A DNA stretch of 64,000 bases, from the IMG/VR virus record IMGVR_UViG_3300013114_000208, positions 1 through 64,000 of that record. One strand, given 5' to 3'. The notes beneath the pieces were generated by a model. It did not search any database and was not told the origin of the DNA. It was given only the letters and a program-made list of their open reading frames with translations. The position numbers and the translations under genes are program-made. Below are positions 1 through 6,794 of this stretch, piece after piece. Within the stretch, counting starts at the first letter, position 1, and the number at the start of each line of letters is the position of its first letter. This DNA is from a virus.

Positions 1-156
1 TGCCCTACAAAAGATATTCCCTCACACGACTCTAGAGTTCTAGGCGCATTACCAAAACGAAAATCATATAAGTCTAATCACACTATTGCGCCGGCCTTTA
101 ATAAAGGTCCATATATGGTGATTAGCGAAGACTGCATCAAGGACATAGGACGATGA
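1..156 (+). CDS. C-terminal part of an unknown phage protein (cut by window edge)
   Basis: The frame is open from base 1 and ends in TGA at 154-156, so only the last 51 codons are visible. The tail is basic in its middle and ends with a segment containing NKGPYMVISEDCIK. The stop overlaps the next start as ATGA, which suggests translational coupling in a phage operon. I do not recognise the family. The N-terminus lies outside the window, so no domain can be assigned. Confidence 0.6.
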   Translation, partial: CPTKDIPSHDSRVLGALPKRKSYKSNHTIAPAFNKGPYMVISEDCIKDIGR

Positions 157-641
157 CAAAAGACACAATAGCAAAACCATTAATAAAGGATCGTTTCTGG
201 ATCCTTTCTAAAGATGGTAAAAGTATAGGCATGCTTAACAAATTAGGCGATGCGTTCGTTATAACAGCAAACGGTCGCAAAAGTGCCTTTGAGAATAAGA
301 AAAACTTATTAAAGAAATATCCCTTACGGTTTATTAAATTTAATAAAGAGAATACTCGCGATACAAAAGTAGAAGAAGAAGTATACAACTACCCTATCAA
401 TTCCAAAAATGGATACAATACAATATTTGACCTAGCACGTAAACTACCAATGTTTACTAAACGCAAGGACAGCAAGTGTTGGTTTTGTGCCGGGCACTAT
501 ATTATAAACTTTAATAAGATAGGTTGGACTACTGCATACTGTCCAAAACTTATTACGCTAGATAGATATGGATACAAAGGTCCATACAAGTCAGTAGAGG
601 ATGCAAAGGAAGCATTAAAGTATGTCAAGTCCACAACTTAA
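153..641 (+). CDS. Conserved marine T4-like phage hypothetical protein
   Basis: A 162-residue protein that starts in an ATGA overlap with the preceding gene. Visible blocks are KDRFWILSKDGKSIG near the N-terminus, then LARKLPMFTKRKDSKCWFCAG and CPKLITLDRYGYKGPY near the C-terminus. From memory these blocks resemble a protein carried by many marine T4-like phages with no assigned function. The WFCAGHY segment has one Cys and one His but no full zinc motif. The last 20 bases overlap the next gene. Family recognition is from memory and the function is unknown. Confidence 0.8.
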   Translation: MTKDTIAKPLIKDRFWILSKDGKSIGMLNKLGDAFVITANGRKSAFENKKNLLKKYPLRFIKFNKENTRDTKVEEEVYNYPINSKNGYNTIFDLARKLPMFTKRKDSKCWFCAGHYIINFNKIGWTTAYCPKLITLDRYGYKGPYKSVEDAKEALKYVKSTT

Positions 642-861
642 CCTACGCCCTATTGAAAACTTGCTACACCAAATTGCTGGACTAAAGCATAGTGGGCAAA
701 GTGAATTAAGAATAGGCAAACAACATTGTAATGATTTAGAACACTCGTTAGCGGTCCTTTTGACACATATCGCTACTTGTCAAGAGCAAATCATACAATT
801 ACAAGACCAAATCATACAAAATCAAGTAATAGAAGTAGAGTTTGACGCCGGAGAGTTCTAG
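622..861 (+). CDS. Small conserved phage hypothetical protein, helical
   Basis: A 79-residue protein that overlaps the preceding gene by 20 bases. It begins MSSPQLNLRPIENLLHQIAGLK and continues as an amphipathic, Gln-rich helical sequence (IIQLQDQIIQNQVIE), so a coiled coil is likely. It ends acidic. It resembles a small uncharacterised protein next to the preceding gene in marine T4-like phages (from memory). No catalytic motif is visible. Confidence 0.7.
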   Translation: MSSPQLNLRPIENLLHQIAGLKHSGQSELRIGKQHCNDLEHSLAVLLTHIATCQEQIIQLQDQIIQNQVIEVEFDAGEF

Positions 862-870
862 TTAAGCCAC

Positions 871-878
871 GATAAATA
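871..878 (+). promoter_or_regulatory. Candidate T4-type late promoter box GATAAATA
   Basis: GATAAATA differs by one base from the T4 late box TATAAATA. It lies 40 bases upstream of the gene at 919. Box and downstream bases (GATAAATAG, two bases, then ATATACGTAT) match those at the minus-strand site 50622-50615 in front of a fibre gene. The following palindrome could fold in the 5' leader. Expression timing is inferred only. Confidence 0.45.
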
Positions 879-899
879 GTTATATACGTATATAACTAT
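876..899. repeat. 24-bp perfect palindrome upstream of the gene at 919
   Basis: The two 12-base arms (876-887 and 888-899) are exact reverse complements with no spacer; the centre reads ATATACGTATAT. The palindrome overlaps the end of the late-promoter-like box and precedes the ribosome site CAGGAG at about 901-906. It may act as an mRNA hairpin or as a site for a dimeric protein. It is too AT-rich to be a strong terminator, and no T-tract follows it. Confidence 0.6.
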
Positions 900-918
900 A
901 CAGGAGTGACTTAAACTA

Positions 919-1212
919 ATGAGCAGGCCTAAACCAGAAGTAATTTTAGAGCATACAAATAAAGACACATATAAATCCGACCAAATACTAAAAGTAGAAG
1001 GCATTTGGGCGGTGTTTTATGATGGTCAGCCTATTAATTTAAAAACTAGCAACTTACTTGTCAATTACCCTGGGCCAAAATATAAACGAGTTGTATTTGG
1101 TAATCCAGGACACGCACATAACCTAGCAAAAAAATTAAATCAGCAATTCAGAACTAATAAGTTCGAAGTCTTCTTATTATCAGAAGGTAAGAAAGTAGAA
1201 AAAGGTGAGTAA
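919..1212 (+). CDS. Conserved marine T4-like phage hypothetical protein
   Basis: A 97-residue protein, first gene after the palindrome and late-like box, with CAGGAG about 14 bases before the ATG. Characteristic blocks are SRPKPEVILEHT, GIWAVFYDGQPINLKT, NYPGPKYKRVVF and NPGHAHNLAKKLN. I remember very similar blocks in uncharacterised proteins of marine T4-like phages. No enzyme motif is evident. The stop overlaps the next gene by 8 bases. Confidence 0.8.
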   Translation: MSRPKPEVILEHTNKDTYKSDQILKVEGIWAVFYDGQPINLKTSNLLVNYPGPKYKRVVFGNPGHAHNLAKKLNQQFRTNKFEVFLLSEGKKVEKGE

Positions 1213-1624
1213 CAGATTAAATAAAAATGATTATACTATTAAATTTATGGATCTCTTGGATATCCCACGCAACACAGAAAATATACGAAAGTATACTCTG
1301 TTTTGGTGGTATAATGTCAGAGGTTCTAGTGGTCTGCGACTCACAAAACCAGGTTATCTTACATTCACAAAAGAGTTAAAACTAAAAGAATACAGATTTG
1401 ATCTCAGTACTGTATCTGTAACAGGAAAACAACGCCTATATCTGGACTTGGATAAACGCATGCCGAGCCCATATTTCATACATGTCAACAAAATGGGCAG
1501 AATACAGAAATATATGAATATCTCAATATTTGATGAAAAACTGGCTACGATGTTTTATCTGAATGGTCACGACTTGGGAAAATACTTAGAAAGCGCAAAA
1601 ATCGCTGATTCTAGCGATTTCTGA
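1205..1624 (+). CDS. Conserved phage hypothetical protein, GTG start
   Basis: A 139-residue protein starting with GTG inside the end of the preceding gene. The first residues, MSNRLNKNDYTIKFMDLL, match what I recall of the family start, so GTG is preferred over the in-frame ATG at 1247. Blocks include YTLFWWYNVRGSSGLRLT and LYLDLDKRMPSPYFIH. It resembles an uncharacterised protein conserved in marine T4-like phages. A weak stem-loop (1599-1620) lies over its last codons. Confidence 0.75.
   Translation: MSNRLNKNDYTIKFMDLLDIPRNTENIRKYTLFWWYNVRGSSGLRLTKPGYLTFTKELKLKEYRFDLSTVSVTGKQRLYLDLDKRMPSPYFIHVNKMGRIQKYMNISIFDEKLATMFYLNGHDLGKYLESAKIADSSDF
1599..1620 (+). terminator. Weak terminator-like hairpin at gene end
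   Basis: AAATCGCT (1599-1606) and AGCGATTT (1613-1620) form an 8-bp stem with a 6-base loop just before the TGA stop. The following bases are not a proper T-tract, so termination here would be partial at best. Its position at the end of the first plus-strand gene block fits a transcript end. Confidence 0.3.
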
Positions 1625-1673
1625 AAACCCTTTAAAATCAAGCACTTACAAAAATCTTAAAAATCCAGCAGAA

Positions 1674-1690
1674 TCAAGCACTTACAGCAC
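1674..1690 (+). promoter_or_regulatory. 17-bp promoter-upstream motif TCAAGCACTTACAGCAC
   Basis: The identical 17 bases recur at 8447-8463, and their first 11 bases recur at 6742-6752. In all three places the motif starts 47 or 48 bases before the TATAAT hexamer and ends, or would end, 8 bases before the -35. A partial extra copy lies at 1638-1650. The fixed geometry suggests a binding site for an activator, or an UP-like element, of one promoter class. Confidence 0.65.
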
Positions 1691-1698
1691 AAAAATAG

Positions 1699-1726
1699 TA
1701 GACAATTCGTCTATATTTGCTATAAT
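1699..1726 (+). promoter_or_regulatory. Sigma70-type extended -10 promoter
   Basis: TAGACA (1699-1704), a 16-base spacer and TATAAT (1721-1726), with the extended -10 TGC immediately before the hexamer. The expected start is near 1733 and the leader to the ATG at 1760 contains GGAG. A host RNA polymerase would recognise this well, so early expression of the 1760-4630 gene block is inferred. Confidence 0.75.
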
Positions 1727-1759
1727 AGTGGTATGATGCTAATTTACTGGAGCAAATAA

Positions 1760-2050
1760 ATGGCAAGTCGAAAGACAATCGAAGTTGAAAAAGTCAAGGG
1801 TATAGCAAATCGAGCCCTTGAAGCGTCCATGCGTTGGAGCGAAGTAGAAAGCAAATACGTTCCTGTTGATCGCTACTGGCGACAAGGCGTGATGCTGATG
1901 GTTGAGCAAGTCCTTATGGACTCCGGCAATTACAAGGGATTTGGCTACTTGACTGAAAACGAAGTTCCGAAAGGAGCATTGCCCGGTATACGGCGCGACA
2001 AAACGGATATATTCGAAAACACAGATTCCACTCGCGTGAGGTACTTCTAA
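1760..2050 (+). CDS. Small phage protein of unknown function
   Basis: A 96-residue protein, first gene behind the strong promoter at 1699-1726, with GGAGC before the ATG. The sequence begins with a basic helix (MASRKTIEVEKVKGIANRAL) and contains YWRQGVMLMVEQVLMDSGNYKGFGYL. I have no confident family. Its place as the first early gene of a block is typical of host-takeover or regulatory proteins, but nothing in the sequence proves this. Its stop overlaps the next ATG (TAATG). Confidence 0.7.
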   Translation: MASRKTIEVEKVKGIANRALEASMRWSEVESKYVPVDRYWRQGVMLMVEQVLMDSGNYKGFGYLTENEVPKGALPGIRRDKTDIFENTDSTRVRYF

Positions 2051-2211
2051 TGGACCGCGATGCACGTGAACGTCTTTGTGAAGCAGTACAGGAAGGATTA
2101 CTGGATCCTGATAATTTCGTAGTAATGGTCGCCAAGTGGATGACTAACGACGAGATTATCGAGATGTGTGATGCAAATGAAATCAACCTTAAGATACTTA
2201 CGGGGTATTAA
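2050..2211 (+). CDS. Very small acidic phage protein (53 aa)
   Basis: The ATG overlaps the stop of the preceding gene (TAATG), and the frame is open for 53 codons, ending just before the next ATG at 2213. The product begins MDRDARERLCEAVQEGLLDP and is acidic and probably all-helical. The tight coupling on both sides supports a real gene despite its size. Function unknown. Confidence 0.55.
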   Translation: MDRDARERLCEAVQEGLLDPDNFVVMVAKWMTNDEIIEMCDANEINLKILTGY

Positions 2212-2212
2212 T

Positions 2213-2536
2213 ATGGAAGGCTTTAACGAACAAGAGAAAAACAAAGAAGCAATCGACGCTCTTCATCGAGTGGACTTTGACGCAATGGACATGGATCAGT
2301 TGAAGGCTGTAAGCAAACTGGTCATGGAGGCACGCCGCCGCAAGGGTAAGGCACGTATTGGTGCTCTACAGCCAGGTGACCGTGTTATGGTAACGAGTGG
2401 TCGTAAGACTAACCGTGGCCGTGTTCCGAAGCAGATGACGGGCGATGTTGTGGAAGTCAAACGGACTCGCGTAGTTGTTGATTGCGGGCAGTATGGCTCA
2501 TGGCGTGTTCCGGGGACGATGCTCGAGAAGATATAA
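2213..2536 (+). CDS. Small basic phage protein, possible SH3-like fold
   Basis: The ATG at 2213 is chosen because it follows the stop of the preceding small gene by one base and has GGGG upstream; the frame is also open further upstream to an ATG at 2168. The product has 107 residues, an acidic helical N-terminal half and a C-terminal part ARIGALQPGDRVMVTSGRK ... GDVVEVKRTRVVVD with alternating strands, reminiscent of SH3/KOW-like beta barrels. That comparison is an inference from pattern only. It may bind nucleic acid. Confidence 0.6.
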   Translation: MEGFNEQEKNKEAIDALHRVDFDAMDMDQLKAVSKLVMEARRRKGKARIGALQPGDRVMVTSGRKTNRGRVPKQMTGDVVEVKRTRVVVDCGQYGSWRVPGTMLEKI

Positions 2537-2539
2537 CAA

Positions 2540-2983
2540 ATGGAATTTACTTCCTGCCGGCTACAAGACTTACAAGAGTACGCCTTCCGGCCGGCGGGCA
2601 GTATCTATCTTGATGGAGAAGAAGTCAAATACAAGATAGAGGATCCAGAATTTAAACTATCGCAAGGACAAATATATGCCTGGGTAGTTGGCGATTCAGT
2701 TGTTTACATAGGCATGGCTAGTAAGGGCATCAATAAACGACTAGGTGAACATCGCGGAGGATGGCGTGGAGGAAGTGCCACTGGGATCAATAAAGCGAAA
2801 CTGATAAGAGATACAATCAACAGTGGGCAAGAGATTAAAATATACGGAAGAGTTTGTGATAGTATCAAACAATCGTATATGTTACTTGGAGAACAGGTTA
2901 CACGTGAAATTAATTTAGTGGATCAGGAAGAAGATGCACTACTTAAACGGTTTAAACCTGTGTGGAATATCAATGGGAAATAA
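2540..2983 (+). CDS. GIY-YIG family nuclease-like protein
   Basis: A 147-residue protein with a GIY-YIG arrangement: IYAW at 45-48, YIG at 56-58, then the catalytic-type Arg in KGINKRLGEH (R67), and a Glu in the LLGEQ segment in the C-terminal third, ending KRFKPVWNING. These are the usual positions of the metal and active-site residues of GIY-YIG endonucleases. No separate DNA-binding domain is attached, so it is not a clear homing endonuclease. It follows the preceding gene after 3 bases. A role in DNA repair or degradation is possible. Confidence 0.7.
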   Translation: MEFTSCRLQDLQEYAFRPAGSIYLDGEEVKYKIEDPEFKLSQGQIYAWVVGDSVVYIGMASKGINKRLGEHRGGWRGGSATGINKAKLIRDTINSGQEIKIYGRVCDSIKQSYMLLGEQVTREINLVDQEEDALLKRFKPVWNINGK

Positions 2984-2984
2984 T

Positions 2985-3425
2985 ATGGCAGATGTCATCT
3001 TTGATGTGGATGGGACGCTGATGGACATTGACCATCGGCGCCATCATGTTGAGCAAAAACCGAAAGATTGGAAAGCCTTTCGTGCGGACATGATCTGGGA
3101 CACTCCCAACAAGGATGTCGTGATGATGGCCAAATTGCTGAAAGAGGCAGGGCATCGTATTATTATTTCCACAGGGCGGCTTGAGCAAGACAAAGACTTG
3201 ACGCTCAAGCAATTAAAAGATGCTGGTGTTAAGTACGACCTAGCATTGTTCCGAGGTATGTGGGAACAATACCATTCCGATTCTGAGGTTAAAGAAAATA
3301 TGCTTGCGGATATGAAGAAGTTTGGATTCAATCCTACAATGGCATTTGACGACAGAAACAGAGTTGTGGACATGTGGAGACGCAATGGACTCCGCGTATT
3401 TCAAGTCGATAATGGAGACTTTTAA
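2985..3425 (+). CDS. HAD phosphatase resembling the T4 PseT 3'-phosphatase domain
   Basis: A 146-residue HAD protein starting at the ATG directly after the preceding stop. Motif I is FDVDGTL (Asp7, Asp9), motif II is IISTGR, and the C-terminus FDDRNRVVDMWRRNGLRVFQ ... GDF closely mirrors the end of the T4 polynucleotide kinase phosphatase domain as I remember it. The kinase domain is absent, so this would be a stand-alone polynucleotide 3'-phosphatase, perhaps for RNA or DNA end repair. A nucleotide phosphatase is the main alternative. Confidence 0.75.
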   Translation: MADVIFDVDGTLMDIDHRRHHVEQKPKDWKAFRADMIWDTPNKDVVMMAKLLKEAGHRIIISTGRLEQDKDLTLKQLKDAGVKYDLALFRGMWEQYHSDSEVKENMLADMKKFGFNPTMAFDDRNRVVDMWRRNGLRVFQVDNGDF

Positions 3426-3580
3426 TGGATGCTGAACGATTATTTTGGATGACACGCGAGTTTATTAAAGACAAGCTGGCAGAAATGTCCGATGAGGACA
3501 TAGTTGCAATTGAGCATACCCTCCCAGAGGATGCTGTGCTCGCATTTGATATTGACGAAATATTGGAGAGTTTGCAATGA
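3425..3580 (+). CDS. Very small acidic phage protein (51 aa)
   Basis: The ATG overlaps the stop of the HAD gene (TAATG) and the stop overlaps the next start (ATGA), so the 51-codon frame fits exactly between its neighbours. The product begins MDAERLFWMTREFIKDKLAE and is acidic and helical. It looks like one of the small uncharacterised early proteins of T4-type phages. Confidence 0.55.
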   Translation: MDAERLFWMTREFIKDKLAEMSDEDIVAIEHTLPEDAVLAFDIDEILESLQ

Positions 3581-3801
3581 CATATAAAGGACCAGGTTTT
3601 TATAACGAGTATGGCGAACGAGTGTGTTCGTTTCATCCACAATCAATGATTGAATATCTTTCTAATCTTGGATTTAAAATGGTTGAAGATACGGATGACT
3701 TCAATTCTGAAGAAGTAGAAGAACAGCAACGCCGGGACGAGAAGAACGAACTCTATGGTCCGCGCAAAGAATTTCAACTTAAATGGAGAGGGACTGATTA
3801 A
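3577..3801 (+). CDS. Small phage hypothetical protein
   Basis: A 74-residue protein coupled to the preceding gene by ATGA. It starts MTYKGPGFYNEYGERVCSFH and has a long acidic/charged C-terminal half (EEVEEQQRRDEKNEL). No motif is recognised. The stop lies one base before the next ATG, so it belongs to the same operon. Confidence 0.6.
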   Translation: MTYKGPGFYNEYGERVCSFHPQSMIEYLSNLGFKMVEDTDDFNSEEVEEQQRRDEKNELYGPRKEFQLKWRGTD

Positions 3802-3802
3802 C

Positions 3803-4381
3803 ATGAAAAAAATACTATTCGCAGTAACATTGCTTTTATCTATGTCAGCAATTGCTGACATAAATGAAATAAAAGCCAAAAACACTCGTCTACATAATTG
3901 CACCGCTGAAAAAGGTGTAACGTGGAGAGGCAAAGCAGAAACAAAATTAAACACGGCCGAGATTGAACAACTTCTATCTGGTAATACTCTCCTATCAGTT
4001 GATAGTTGGGGCACTTTTGCGATCTATTATCCTACAAATAAAAAGACTGTTGGCTGGATGCCTAAATTAAATGGCAAGGACTGGTCAAAAGGAACTGTTA
4101 CTTTTGAAAACGACAAGTATTGCAGGCAGTGGAAGGAATGGAATAGTGGTAAGAAAATAAAATGTTGGGAAATACATCGAGGCGAACAACGAATTGATAT
4201 GCCATCATTTTATTTTGTTTGCGGAAATGGCGTTCCCATTGATACCCAACATATTGTTTTTCCGGGTAATTATCTAAATATTGAATACAGTGGCAATGGT
4301 ATGAAATCAGGGAAATTAACTCAGGACAACGCAAAATCAAAGGAAACTTGGCAGAAATACTTTGCAGATTTTGAAAAATAG
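3803..4381 (+). CDS. Secreted or periplasmic protein, possibly DUF995-like
   Basis: The ATG at 3803 is preferred over the in-frame start at 3755 because it opens a typical signal peptide (MKKILFAVTLLLSMSAIAD). The mature part is about 173 residues with pairs of Cys (YCRQW, KCWEI, FVCGNG) that could form disulfides. The LLSGNTLL ... GTFAIYY ... GW arrangement recalls small bacterial DUF995-type exported proteins, but this is tentative. Export suggests action in the host envelope; a lysis or exclusion role is only a guess. Confidence 0.65.
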   Translation: MKKILFAVTLLLSMSAIADINEIKAKNTRLHNCTAEKGVTWRGKAETKLNTAEIEQLLSGNTLLSVDSWGTFAIYYPTNKKTVGWMPKLNGKDWSKGTVTFENDKYCRQWKEWNSGKKIKCWEIHRGEQRIDMPSFYFVCGNGVPIDTQHIVFPGNYLNIEYSGNGMKSGKLTQDNAKSKETWQKYFADFEK

Positions 4382-4390
4382 GAGAAAATA

Positions 4391-4630
4391 ATGAGTGATT
4401 ATGATACACCAAAATGTACCTACAAGAAATTATTTCCTGTAGATGAGTGGGGTCGACCAGGCGGTTTTTATTCGCTTGCTGACGTGCCCATTACCAATGA
4501 GAAAGTGCTAGTGAGAGAAGGAACTGTAATTGCAGTAGATTACGAAACAGAAGTATATGAAGTTAAGGACAGCAAAAAAGGTTGGACTTTTGTACTTCCG
4601 ATAAAAGACGTCGACATTATCGAAGAATAA
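4391..4630 (+). CDS. Small phage hypothetical protein
   Basis: A 79-residue acidic protein with AGGAG just before its ATG, 9 bases after the secreted-protein gene. The C-terminal half (TVIAVDYETEVYEVKDSKKGWTFVLP) looks like a short beta-barrel. It is the last gene of the block that begins at 1760; a new promoter follows at 4641. No family recognised. Confidence 0.6.
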   Translation: MSDYDTPKCTYKKLFPVDEWGRPGGFYSLADVPITNEKVLVREGTVIAVDYETEVYEVKDSKKGWTFVLPIKDVDIIEE

Positions 4631-4640
4631 CACAAAACAC

Positions 4641-4669
4641 TTGACAATATACCTTAGATCGTGTATCAT
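4641..4669 (+). promoter_or_regulatory. Sigma70 promoter with consensus -35
   Basis: TTGACA (4641-4646), a 17-base spacer and TATCAT (4664-4669). The start would be near 4676. The leader of about 75 bases holds a short hairpin (CCACA 4691-4695 with TGTGG 4699-4703) and a strong ribosome site AAAGGAG before the ATG at 4752. This promoter lacks the 17-bp upstream motif seen at three others. Confidence 0.65.
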
Positions 4670-4751
4670 AGTATATTGTAATAAAGATTTCCACATTATG
4701 TGGGATAGGGAAAGGCGGGCCCTTAATCTGCCATTTTGAAAGGAGTCATAT

Positions 4752-5006
4752 ATGACAACCAAAACAGCAAAGGTGCTTTCAGCACTACAGGAAGGCCAGG
4801 AACTTACCGCGAAGCAGATCTCTGCTCGTTGGAATGTTGGGAACCCAGGCGCTCTGATTCAGAGTCTTCGTTTCCAAGGCCACCCGGTCTATACCAACAC
4901 CCGTGTTGATACGAAAGGACGCACAAGTTCGAAGTATCGAATGGGTACGGCATCTCGTGCCGTAGTTGGCGCCGGTTACCGCGCTATTGCTAACGGTTCT
5001 GCGTAA
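4752..5006 (+). CDS. Small HTH-like DNA-binding protein
   Basis: An 84-residue protein transcribed alone, between its own promoter and a strong terminator. The segment LTAKQISARWNVGNPGALIQSLRFQGHPVY has the layout of a winged-helix HTH (helix, turn, recognition helix, then a wing-like strand with TNTRVDTKGRTSSKYR). The basic, Ser/Thr-rich C-terminus would favour DNA binding. It has the features of a small abundant phage regulator. Target sites are unknown. Confidence 0.65.
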   Translation: MTTKTAKVLSALQEGQELTAKQISARWNVGNPGALIQSLRFQGHPVYTNTRVDTKGRTSSKYRMGTASRAVVGAGYRAIANGSA

Positions 5007-5015
5007 GCAACAATC

Positions 5016-5052
5016 ATGGGGGGCGCAATGCCCCCCATACTTTTCATATTTT
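5016..5052 (+). terminator. Intrinsic terminator with a 9-bp GC-rich stem
   Basis: ATGGGGGGC (5016-5024) pairs perfectly with GCCCCCCAT (5030-5038) across the 5-base loop GCAAT. A T-rich stretch (ACTTTTCATATTTT) follows. It lies 10 bases after the HTH gene stop and would end that short transcript. The T-tract is interrupted, so some read-through is likely. Confidence 0.75.
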
Positions 5053-5069
5053 AACAACAGGTAATAGTA

Positions 5070-5372
5070 ATGCCAAATAAAAAAGTAGTTTATAAAGTCA
5101 AGAAAATGAAGCCGAGTGATTTTCCTCCGATTAGGGGTCGCTCAAGAGGTAAATGGTCTCGCCAGATGGAGGCGGTTTTTGATAAAGGTCCTGGATATGG
5201 TTTCACAGTTCCAGCAAGTGACCCAAGTTCAAAGAGACGGGATATAGGTGGTGGATGTGCCGCGTATAGTGCCGCTAATTCTTATGCAGTACGGAACGGC
5301 AAAACAATCTCAGTACGAAGAGATGAAAAAGATAACGTCCACATCATGCAAGTTGATCCACGGATAAAATAA
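5070..5372 (+). CDS. Phage hypothetical protein with a Gly-rich core
   Basis: A 100-residue very basic protein starting MPNKKVVYKVKKMKPSDFPP with AACAGGTAATAGT upstream. The middle contains GRSRGKWSRQMEAVFDKG and IGGGCAAYSAANSYAVRNGKT. The Lys/Arg content suggests nucleic acid or ribosome contact, but no family is recognised. No gene lies in the next 85 bases, which hold only a weak stem (GTAATG 5390-5395 with CATTAC 5406-5411) and a short T-run. Confidence 0.6.
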   Translation: MPNKKVVYKVKKMKPSDFPPIRGRSRGKWSRQMEAVFDKGPGYGFTVPASDPSSKRRDIGGGCAAYSAANSYAVRNGKTISVRRDEKDNVHIMQVDPRIK

Positions 5373-5457
5373 TGGAAGCATTGTGTCTCGTAATGTTAGT
5401 AATGGCATTACACGTTTTTCTTTAATAGAAGACAACACGCCACATTAGCGAAATATT

Positions 5458-5952
5458 ATGGCAACAAAAGGCGATGTCCTTCATTTAGAAATTGCCCATT
5501 TTAAAAATTTCATGAAGTATCTACCAAAGTGGCGCAGTTATGATAAGAAAACAGTAAGATTGCTATTAGAAGGCGGTCTATTAGAGGTTAGTACTTGTTT
5601 TGAAAACGCTGTGGCAAAAGTAGGCAAGTATAAAGTTATATCAGAAGATCAGGCAGATTTAAGTGATGGTTCTGATTGTAAAATGGCATCTGCTCGAACA
5701 CATAATTATGGAAGACAATACGGCGCTCCAATAACAAGCGTTTCCGGAAAAACTGGTACACTACGTATTCAAGTTTACGAACGCAAGCAAAATAAATTTT
5801 ACTATTTTGCAATACCACGTGATGCTTATAAACATATTTCGAAAACATCTAATATAGATATTCCTTTTGATAGAGATACTGGTGACCCAAAAAGGGCAAA
5901 TCACTGGTGGGCATGGGAGTGCGAATCATTTAAAGGAATGTGTATTAATTAA
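5458..5952 (+). CDS. Unknown phage protein, possible nuclease-like core
   Basis: A 164-residue protein. The segment QADLSDGSDCKMASARTHNYGRQ followed after about 20 residues by LRIQVYERKQNKFYYFAIP has the D...D-x-K then strand layout seen in some PD-(D/E)xK-fold proteins, but no family match can be claimed. The C-terminus is Trp-rich (HWWAWECESF). It converges on the minus-strand sulfotransferase-like gene, with 3' ends overlapping by 8 bases. No good ribosome site is seen before this ATG. Confidence 0.55.
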   Translation: MATKGDVLHLEIAHFKNFMKYLPKWRSYDKKTVRLLLEGGLLEVSTCFENAVAKVGKYKVISEDQADLSDGSDCKMASARTHNYGRQYGAPITSVSGKTGTLRIQVYERKQNKFYYFAIPRDAYKHISKTSNIDIPFDRDTGDPKRANHWWAWECESFKGMCIN

Positions 5953-6667
5953 GAAGATCCCACAAACCCAAATCAGGTAAGAGATACTCTCGGATAGCCG
6001 AGAGTTCACCATCTAAATGGTCAACTAAGATTTTGTGAACACGATCTTCTATAAATTGGCGGTCAGAATCTTCTACACGCTCTGGATCAATAGGTATTAA
6101 TCCATTAGCATGTCCATCAACACGCTCAGCAAAATGTTGGGCGTGTTTTTCTTTAGCTATATTGTGAAAGTTATCTATATCGTCTATCTTTAATACTTCA
6201 TATTCTAAATTAAAACTAGACAATGATGTTAATATACTAATCTGTAATTTAAGATGATAATCACGCATGTACATATCTAAATGTTGAAGAAAATGAAATA
6301 AAAATGCATCTACAGCATCTGTAGGCATTTTATTTAATACTTCCTTAATATTAACATGCTCTGATGCTGGTGATGCTATTATATTGGTAGGATCTCCTGC
6401 TTGTGAACCTACATCATAAGCAGGCCGCAAATTACTAATTAGTTCAGCGAATCCTTTTACGAATCTATCGATAGGATCTTGTATAAAAACATAGGTAGGA
6501 AAATGCTTATAGATATCGTGATTGCCGACAAAATCCCATCGGGCATTTGTAAATTCGTAATGGTTTAGCCACTTGTGTAATCGAGTACTACCATTCTTGC
6601 CTATGGTCTGAACACAGAATGGCAATGCTTCATCGAGCCTGTCGTGAACCCAGATCTGTTGTGTCAT
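5945..6667 (-). CDS. Sulfotransferase-family-like protein
   Basis: A 240-residue protein with a P-loop-like 5'-phosphosulfate segment CVQTIGKNGSTRLHKWL near residues 18-34 and a second segment YVFIQDPIDRFVKGFAEL that matches the RxPxxRf-type 3'-phosphate loop of PAPS-dependent sulfotransferases. This is the typical order and spacing, with a degenerate first loop. It would transfer sulfate to a glycan or lipid; the acceptor is unknown. It is a single minus-strand gene among plus-strand genes, with a late-like GGTAAATA box (6683-6676) only 8 bases before the ATG. Confidence 0.65.
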   Translation of the reverse strand: MTQQIWVHDRLDEALPFCVQTIGKNGSTRLHKWLNHYEFTNARWDFVGNHDIYKHFPTYVFIQDPIDRFVKGFAELISNLRPAYDVGSQAGDPTNIIASPASEHVNIKEVLNKMPTDAVDAFLFHFLQHLDMYMRDYHLKLQISILTSLSSFNLEYEVLKIDDIDNFHNIAKEKHAQHFAERVDGHANGLIPIDPERVEDSDRQFIEDRVHKILVDHLDGELSAIREYLLPDLGLWDLLN

Positions 6668-6741
6668 AACATCAATATTTACCCAGATCGAAAAAAGCCT
6701 TTAAAATCAATGACTTAAAAAAATGTGAAAAATCAATGAAA

Positions 6742-6752
6742 TCAAGCACTTA
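6742..6752 (+). promoter_or_regulatory. 11-bp core of the promoter-upstream motif
   Basis: TCAAGCACTTA, identical to the first 11 bases of the motif at 1674 and 8447. It begins 47 bases before TATAAT, the same distance as at 1674. It probably has the same role as those sites. Confidence 0.55.
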
Positions 6753-6766
6753 TCGGCCCAAAAAGG

Positions 6767-6794
6767 TAGACTTCTGACAGGAATCTGCTATAAT
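6767..6794 (+). promoter_or_regulatory. Sigma70-type extended -10 promoter
   Basis: TAGACT (6767-6772), a 16-base spacer and TATAAT (6789-6794), preceded directly by TGC as an extended -10. The start would be near 6801. It drives the gene at 6833 and, through a 21-base gap, the AAA+ gene at 7265. Confidence 0.7.

Larger units (their letters stand above)
1624..1729 (+). repeat. Duplicated promoter cassette, copy 1 (second copy 6693-6797)
   Basis: This stretch aligns with 6693-6797 over its full length with one gap. Shared blocks include CCTTTAAAATCAA at the left, ATCAAGCACTTA in the middle and TGCTATAATAGT at the right, all in the same order and nearly the same spacing. It carries two copies of the core TCAAGCACTTA (1638 and 1674) and an extended -10 promoter. 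Paralogous regulatory regions in front of different genes are the simplest reading. Confidence 0.7.

Noticed and set aside
1914-2186. Open frame on the minus strand over the start of the first early block
   Set aside because: The plus strand here carries tightly coupled genes behind a clear promoter; the minus-strand product is Ser/Arg-rich and unsupported.
5372-5425. A 17-codon frame starting in a TAATG overlap after the gene at 5070
   Set aside because: It is very short and has no ribosome site of its own; it overlaps a weak stem and T-run, so coding cannot be supported.
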